64,000 nucleotides of DNA from Sclerodactyla briareus. Lineage: Eukaryota > Echinodermata > Holothuroidea > Dendrochirotida > Sclerodactylidae. The stretch is from NCBI GenBank assembly GCA_026419785.1, contig JAODTK010002666.1, positions 62,001-126,000 of the forward strand, given 5' to 3'. The notes beneath the pieces are model-generated. The model did no database searches. It saw nothing but the letters and a program-made list of their open reading frames with translations, and was not told where the DNA came from. The position numbers and the translations under genes were made by a program. Below are positions 57,820 to 64,000 of this stretch, in pieces (position 1 is the first letter of the stretch; every line of letters begins with the position of its first letter).

Positions 57820-59777
57820 GGCTCGGGCTCTTCGTCACTGATGACGGAGCCACATAGGTGCGGCGGTGGACAGAGCCACCGGGGTGGCTGCGGTTGTCAG
57901 CTTTTTTGCGACTCCCTTCCGGCGACAGTGCCCACAACGGGTGCTCTCGGGTAGGCCAGCTGGGTATGACGACGGCCCCCTTTGGGCGGATCAGCGGCAA
58001 GGGCACGCATTGAACGGTCCCGATCTACGACCGTTCTCGATCTCTTCGCCTCACTCTTCGTGGGCGGCTTACAATGCGCGACTTCAGACACTCTGCTTCC
58101 GGATCCTTTCCCGCTCGGGCAGATGGTTAGCCTGTGGTACCACGGCATTTGCGCCCTGTGTCTCTTGTGCGGGGAGACGAGCCAACAATGCTTCCGAACA
58201 AGCGGGCGTTTCCGGACCGGTTTGCGGACGTCGGCAACATCCTCGGTGTCACCACCTCCGTGGTTGCCTCGGTAGGGGCCGGCGAGTTCATTCGTCCTTG
58301 GGCCCTCTTCTCCCGGGGAAGCAGGGTCGACGATCCGGGCGCCTTCCGTTTCCGCCCTTCGGCGATACATCGCGGTTTTTTTCTCCCGGATGGTCCTCAT
58401 GGTCGGAAGTAGGTCATGACACCAGCTCTTACGAAACGTTAGCGAGCGTCTCCGCCGCTCTTTTTGGCTCCGCAAAGTTTCCCCCTCGCCACATCCGCGA
58501 AACGCCTTACGATCGCTGAGCCTCCTCAACCTCAACGCCGTTTTGTTGGGGGTGGCCGTGGCCTCCCGAGGGGGTCTGCGTTGCGGAGGAGCTTTCTTGA
58601 GGCGCTTAACTCCGACTACCGTCCTTCCCTGGCACGGTCCAGACGGGATCCGTTCCCTCTCGGGTCCGGCTTTTCTTGGCAAATAGTCAGTCGGTGGCGT
58701 TCGCACCGGAGATTGATCTCCTCCCCGCTAATCGGTTCTTTCTCGGGAAAACCCAAGACAAGCACTGGTGCCTTCAGGAGCCATGGGCTTGGTTATCGAG
58801 GGGACGCGTTTTGATCCGTCACGGCGGTCAATTTGGCTGCCCCGCATCCCCCGCCGGCAGCGTGGCTTCTCGAGCCCGGCTAGACAGAAGTTCGTGAGGA
58901 AAGCGGGCGGTGTGGAAGACTCTGACCACCTTTGTCGCGGTGCTATGGGTCCGACGCGGTGTACAAGGAAGGGCAGTTGCCTAGCGGCTCTGCAACCTCC
59001 ACCTCCGACTTACTCCATCAGCCTCCTGCCAACGGCGTCGACGCGAACGGCACGTCCCCACCACCCAGCGCCCTGTGCTAGACTGGTGCATGGTCGATGA
59101 GGAGTAAGTAGTAGTAGTAAATAGATTCCTACAAAACAGTACGGTGTTTGTGAATCTGTGGACACGAAATACTTACCCGTATCGACAGTCCCACCCATCC
59201 ATCCTCTCTCTCGGGCCGTCGCAGGCGTCCACACATTCTCTTCCGGGTAAACCCTCGAGAACTGCAGGACGTCCTAGCCTGGAAAAAAGAGAAGGGCGAT
59301 GGGGTGGCCAACCCGGTACTAGGTAAAATGCCAGACCCCCCCACCCCCCCCCCCCCCCCCCCCCCCAGGACCACTCGGTAGGCATCATTGAGGGTGCCAT
59401 GGTCGATAAGGGGTAAGTATCTAGTATAACAGATTCACAAACCCGTAATGTTTTGTAGTTACTGATTACTTTCGCAACTGCACTTGGGCCTACTGCATTC
59501 TGTCTTGGGGGTTGGAAAAAGCAGATCGGACACATTTTTAGACTTTATAATTGCACTTCATTTGAATAGGTGTAATATCATATGGAATAATTTATGAAAA
59601 TCATCATATAAGGTGTCATAATATTGCACTCACTGAAATATTTTTTTAACAAAGGAAAAGGGTGTTGTCTTTTCTCACCCCCTCCTCCTACTCTGTACAC
59701 ACAATGGTGTATTTTCCTGATTAAAATTCTAGAATTCTCACATGCTGAAGCTATTAACCCACACTCAGCAGGGTTCT
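57820..59777. repeat. 1.9-kb tandem duplication, copy 2
   Basis: Collinear with copy 1 (offset about 1915 bp), ending at GGGTTCTTTC. GGTTCT stands at both outer breakpoints and in shortened form at the junction. In this copy the inverted pair around 59130-59186 and 59401-59458 (CTACAAAAC.GTACGG..TTTGTGAATCTG and its inverse) is clearest. A run of 23 C lies at 59344-59366. Copies differ largely by one-base indels, as in the other 2-kb pair. Confidence 0.85.
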
Positions 59778-61295
59778 TTCAGATACAGCTATATACAGAC
59801 CTCCAGTGGGGGCATTGTCTAGTAATGGCAGACATTGTGACGCGATACATAATGACCTGTGACAGGTTGCCAAAAAATCACGGTTAGGAATCATTGAAAG
59901 GAAGGGGAAACAGTAAGCAATGGTGGATTAGTGAGTGGACGGAAGTTGCTTGAGATTTGAATTGCCTGGGGCACCAAGTGTTGCTTTTACCGCATTTGCC
60001 TTATGTTCCCTTTAGATATAGGAGATGAAAAAGCAGGAGTATTTTTAATTTTGTATTTAATTTGAAAAAAAAAAAAAACACAGAATCCCCTTGAGATTAG
60101 GTAGAAAGTGCTTGATGGTATAGCTAAATGGTTTGAAAATGAAAATAAAATGGAAAGTAGGAAAATCATGTGTTGAATATATAAACAACTAGTTGACAAA
60201 CAATAGTTGCATGAGTTGGCGAGGAAATGGGCAACAACACTGAGTGGAAAAATTACTTGATAAACTTGGAAATTGGGATGATAGCTGAATGAATGAAAAT
60301 TCGAACAAGGAGTAATGAGTATTCTAATATAAAATGTCGTTGAATGTGTTGAAACAATGAAAAAACTAAACACTTGCGCAAGATTGGTGAGGAAACCTTG
60401 ACACCGATGGGTAGTATAAAATGAATGAAGAAAAAAAAAATTTAAAAAAGAGATAAAATGTTGTTAAATGATGTAAACATAACAGAACAAGAATTGAACA
60501 TGACTGGGCGATGAAATTTTACAACTCGTGAAATGAGGATTGCCCATCTCTCTCTGCCAGGTGTAGGGCTTCCTTTCCCCCAAATTAATGATTATGTGGT
60601 GAGTGCTATGTGCAAAGGCAGAGGTTCAGGTATTTGGAGTCTCTGTAATTATGATTTGATCAGGAATAGACCCTGGTTGTTGAAAGGTGGGATACCCAAC
60701 TACAACCATCCTGACTAGCGTAACAAATGTCAAATACATGCTAGTAGTGGCTGTCCAAGGGTATTCTCACCAACGATTCGGTCTCAAAAAGGTCAAAGCA
60801 TCGTCAAGGACAGAATATGGAAATTCTCAACAAACCAGCTATAAATAAAAACATGTCGCGATTACTGATCACTCAAATTTATTTGCATTTCATTTTCATT
60901 CCATATAATCCCATTGTTTGCTCTCCATAAATAGCTCATTCAAATTTCATTTATTATATTTTAGTAATTTGTTTTCAAACTATTGCCAATTGTATATAAT
61001 AGTATATCTCATACAAATTTAATGCGAATATGCAACATCACTATGCTAAATCTCATTGTAAGCTCCAATTAGGTAGAACACTGATATATGTTCCTGAAAC
61101 TCAAACCTCCAATATATTCTGCACTGGATGGGGTACGAAATCTGTGGGCACAAAAATGATACTTGCACTTGATATCCAATTTCATTTGGAGAGACCATAA
61201 ATCGAACAAATCACCTAAGAAAATAGAATACACTCACTATTGCGAGCCCATATGAGGTATGCATATCTTATCATGGAGTTACAGTCCTTTGAAGT
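59778..61295. other. Unassigned AT-rich DNA
   Basis: AT-rich with A runs at about 60065-60078 and 60430-60440. The 128-codon minus frame at 59987-60373 is Phe/Ser/Ile-rich from composition and shows no recognised motif. Confidence 0.4.
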
Positions 61296-61300
61296 TTGTG

Positions 61301-61390
61301 CACATGTATTGCACAAGATCAAAAAGCATCCCATCATGCAAAATAAATGATGTCATACTTGCACACCCTATTGTAATTCACACATTATTT
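61301..61390. repeat. Interspersed repeat, copy 2 (see 7065-7150)
   Basis: Shares GCATCCCATCATGCAA and GATGTCATACTTGCAC with 7065-7150 in the same orientation. Confidence 0.5.
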
Positions 61391-62000
61391 TTCAATTCGA
61401 AAAGCATTCATTCTCTGGGAGATGTCGCTTTTTTTGTAGTGGGTTGGAGAGGGTTGATGATGGTTACTTTGGTGAGAGAAGACAACAGAACATCTGTAAA
61501 TGTTGACCTATTCAAGGAAATGAAACAATGAAATACATGACATAACTTCCCGGGTTGTCCAAGTGTGACGTCATGCGTTATTGTGCAATGAGATGCTCCA
61601 CAATTCTCGGCAAATGGCCAAACTTTGAAGGCTAGTAACTCCACATAGGAACATGGTATTGAAATGGGGTTTGGATCCATGAATACAGTTTTCCATTCTC
61701 CACAATAAACTTCTGTTGTATCCAAGATTGCAGTTGTCCGTAATAACAACTTGCCCCTCTTCGCACATTTAATCACAATGTCAACCCTGAGCCCTTGGAG
61801 GACACATAACTGAACAACTTTCATAGTCCATATTACACAAATAAGCATGAATATATAGCCCAGAAACTGCTCTGTTATGAATTACAAAACCCCATCACCA
61901 ACTTAACTTTATAGGCTTAAAATTCAGCGGAAAATATGAGCTTAACAACTGCACTGACTGCACAAAATTGTCAATAAAACGTGTGGGTGGCGCCCCACCA
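61391..62000. other. Unassigned DNA with one long minus-strand frame
   Basis: A 146-codon minus frame (61408-61848) is the longest in this AT-rich tract. It has several cysteines and no motif I recognise. Chance alone can give a few frames of this length in 64 kb, so it is not called as a gene. Confidence 0.3.
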
Positions 62001-62008
62001 AAACCGCG

Positions 62009-62604
62009 ACGAAGTTGGTCCTGATAGCATCTTCTGGCTTTGCAGTGTGGTTTCACATATTTCTTATCTTCACAAACACTACTCCCAATGACCCTGCCTG
62101 GTAGCAATGATCTCATCAGATGATTTCACCCCTTCATCTCTGGCGGCTAACTTCTCAACTCAAAGAGATGGATTTTTGAGGTGCAGAAATTGTCATTTTT
62201 AGTTCCTCCTCTGGTTACTGGCTGGGTGATGTGTCATTGGTTGACTGATGGATTCATCGTTATCACCTCGTATAGACAGATCATCTTCATGGACTTTAAG
62301 TGCAAAACGTGAGTAGCAGCGCCCCACAAAAACAGAAAATATCGAAAACAGCAACACTCATGTTGCAATCTCCTCTCACGACGCTCAATGATCAAGTTCT
62401 CAAGACCTTCGTAGAATGCTCTCTTTGATTTCAAGAGTACACTGGCAGTAGTCTTCTATGTTGGGATGGGTCCAGCTACATCTGCCACTTTTTTTTTCAA
62501 ACATGGACACACTCTTCTTTTGACATCAACCTCTATGGACAATCTTTCTTCGAGTTGATCTTGATAGCATCTTCTGACTTTGCAGCGGTGGTTTCATATG
62601 TTTA
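62009..62604. repeat. Diverged repeat pair (GATAGCATCTTCTGRCTTTGCAG)
   Basis: The stretch 62009-62055 and the stretch 62559-62603 share TGATAGCATCTTCTG.CTTTGCAG and GTGGTTTCA.AT.TTT at an offset near 550 bp. GCGCCCCAC.AAAAC occurs upstream of the first and again near 62318. This may be an old duplication; minus-strand readings are similar but show no known domain. Confidence 0.5.
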
Positions 62605-62618
62605 GGTCCCATTGTTAC

Positions 62619-62700
62619 CAGTGGCGTAGCCAGAGCGGGGGGGGGGGGGGGCAGGGGGGCAGACTCCCCCACAAAATTTTTGGGACGCAGTGGAAGTCGG
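62619..62700. mobile_element. 5' end of a GTGGCGTAGC-family (hAT-type) element, partial
   Basis: CAGTGGCGTAGCCAGAGCGG followed by a long G run matches the left end of the element at 29958. ATTGTTAC precedes it as a candidate target duplication. No matching right end (GCTACGCCACTG) lies between here and 64000, so the copy is truncated or ends outside the window. Confidence 0.65.
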
Positions 62701-62899
62701 AAGAAAAAAAAAGAGAGAAGCTTTTTTTTTGTGTGAGGGTGGGGATGGGATCGGAGGGCAAGATATCATAATCACACTCAAGCAATATATCATAATGCAC
62801 ACTTTTGAAAACCCTGTAACATACAAAAATTATCCACTAGAATGATGAAAAAAGAACTTTGTGGAAAAAAAAAACGGGACTATTGCCCGCCGCGTATGA

Positions 62900-63225
62900 C
62901 AGTGCGAGGGGAACGTGACAGACAAGTTAGTGTGAGTGCGTCTTATTCATCCACATGTTGCCCCACCCCCAGGGATGATAGAATCAGATGAAATTTATTC
63001 ACATATCGGTAAATTAAAACAACTCGACGAACCAATATGCCAGGGGAGCGTAAATGCTCATTTCATCTGTGCTAGTTCTGAGAAAATTTGTTACATGATC
63101 TAATTTTGAACCAAAATTCAAATGCACCCAAAATTATGTCCTTTTATCTGATCAAGTTCATACGGGAGTAAGAAGCATCGAACATAAGTGCTCACATTGC
63201 CTTAAAGTTAACTGATAATTCTTTA
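62900..63225. other. Unassigned DNA
   Basis: No recognisable feature. Confidence 0.35.
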
Positions 63226-63228
63226 TAC

Positions 63229-63375
63229 AGGCTCGAATTAACCGACGGCACCGACGGCAATCGCCGTCGGTGCCTTGTCAATTTGCCGTGATGCCCTTAC
63301 ATTTCATGCTTCACCGACAGCAGTGCCTGCCGTGCCCTAATGGCTCATTGCAGATCGGTGCCCTTCCCCTCTCAA
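63229..63375. repeat. CCGACGGC repeat with a perfect 12-bp hairpin
   Basis: CAGGCTCGAATTAACCGACG resembles the CAGGGCTCGAAA end of the MITE at 38621. It is followed by GGCACCGACGGC (63247-63258), the 4-base loop AATC, and GCCGTCGGTGCC (63263-63274), a perfect 12-bp stem. Weaker copies (GCCGTG, CACCGACAGCAG, CTGCCGTGCC) continue to about 63375. It may be the left end of another MITE; the right end was not found. Confidence 0.5.
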
Positions 63376-64000
63376 AACTAACGATGTACCCTACAACAAA
63401 TTTGAAAGTTTCCATTGAATCATTAGGCCCATTACATGTAAAAGTTTCATGATTTTCCGCATTTCATGTTATCAATCCGGCATTGGATACTCTTTCAGAG
63501 GTATGTATTGTTGTGCCCATACATCTGTATATCCGTGTATGTCCCATGGTACCGTACTATATGCGTAGTGAGAGTAAAAACTTCTGACGTACGAAACCAT
63601 GGAGCTATATTAACCGCAACCGTACTGTACATTCATCGAGTAGGCTATTGAATCTCGCTCCGCATCGCGCATTATTCGGATTATCCTTCAACCATCATGT
63701 ACTACACTTCTGTCGTAGGAATGGTAGTGGGAATCAATAGATAAAGTGTATAATTAAAGTTAACCCAGGCCTGGCCGTCCCGCCTGCCAACACATTACAT
63801 AATAATTAACGGCGGTATGAAGCACCGCGGGCCTACGTAAGTCACTGTTTGTACATTCACTTCTGAGTAATTTAGAATGCTAGTTGCATTGCCTGCTGCG
63901 CACATGGTGTGAACTGGTCGAACCGGTTCGCGGCAGAATGCAGGACAGCGCTAGCTGCCAGCGATGGGCGGCGGGTCGGCTAGCGCTACAAGAAGTACGC
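63376..64000. other. Unassigned DNA
   Basis: No recognisable gene. The last 200 bp turn GC-richer (GGTCGAACCGGTTCGCGG and GCGATGGGCGGCGGG), which may mark another repeat or a promoter region beyond the window. Confidence 0.3.

Noticed and set aside
54066-58706. Long frames (up to 310 codons) in the GC-rich island as host genes
   Set aside because: Frames overlap on both strands in stop-poor GC-rich DNA, differ between the duplicated copies, and the region is better explained as a broken retroelement.
61408-61848. 146-codon minus-strand open frame as a gene
   Set aside because: No known domain, no supporting splice sites, and a few frames of this length are expected by chance in 64 kb.

Overview
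The window reads as nuclear DNA of a marine invertebrate, most likely a deuterostome such as an echinoderm or a relative. The reasons are indirect: no bacterial gene organisation, very low coding density, AGGCCTAGGCCT motifs, LINE reverse-transcriptase pieces, and several repeat families (the GTGGCGTAGC element, CGCGCTTCGCGCG hairpins, CCCAnnTGGG palindromes) that I know from such genomes. The species cannot be fixed by reading. I see no rRNA, tRNA, CRISPR array or bacterial operon.

Only one host coding segment is convincing: an exon (about 45968-46515, plus strand) of a class I SAM-dependent methyltransferase of the Methyltransf_11/YdaC-like type. Its upstream exon(s) were not found. Almost everything else is repeats and mobile elements.

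Layout. 1-1015 is a head-to-head purine/pyrimidine minisatellite. 3250-3895 and 19560-19840 are minus-strand LINE RT pieces. 17391-18289 is a fold-back element whose arms are arrays of a 17-mer and which has a perfect 7-bp target duplication. 20735-21090 is palindrome-rich GC DNA. 21977-23644 is a second, larger fold-back. 25828-28085 is an element full of the self-complementary motif CCAGTT..AACTGG, with another MITE nested in it. 29958-32127 is a hAT-type element with a perfect 8-bp target duplication. 35.2-36.2 kb is an old direct duplication. 36.7-39.7 kb is bounded by opposed ATGGACGGAA motifs and holds a clean hAT-type MITE and a recent 173-bp tandem duplication. 42.4-44.5 kb holds several diverged tandem families. 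44948-45877 is a hAT-like MITE just upstream of the methyltransferase exon. 46591-50708 is a 2.05-kb tandem duplication. 51.2-57.5 kb is a GC-rich island holding a broken retroelement, probably DIRS-like, with an internal ~115-bp tandem array; its 3' part and flank are duplicated in 55903-59777. 60-64 kb is AT-rich DNA with scattered repeats.

Two themes stand out. First, at least four structures are built as inverted arms made of short tandem or self-complementary units, which is fold-back architecture. Second, both ~2-kb tandem duplications have copies that differ mainly by single-base indels and have microhomology at their boundaries. That pattern fits residual long-read errors or an assembly artefact at least as well as old biological duplication, and it warns that reading frames across the window may be unreliable.
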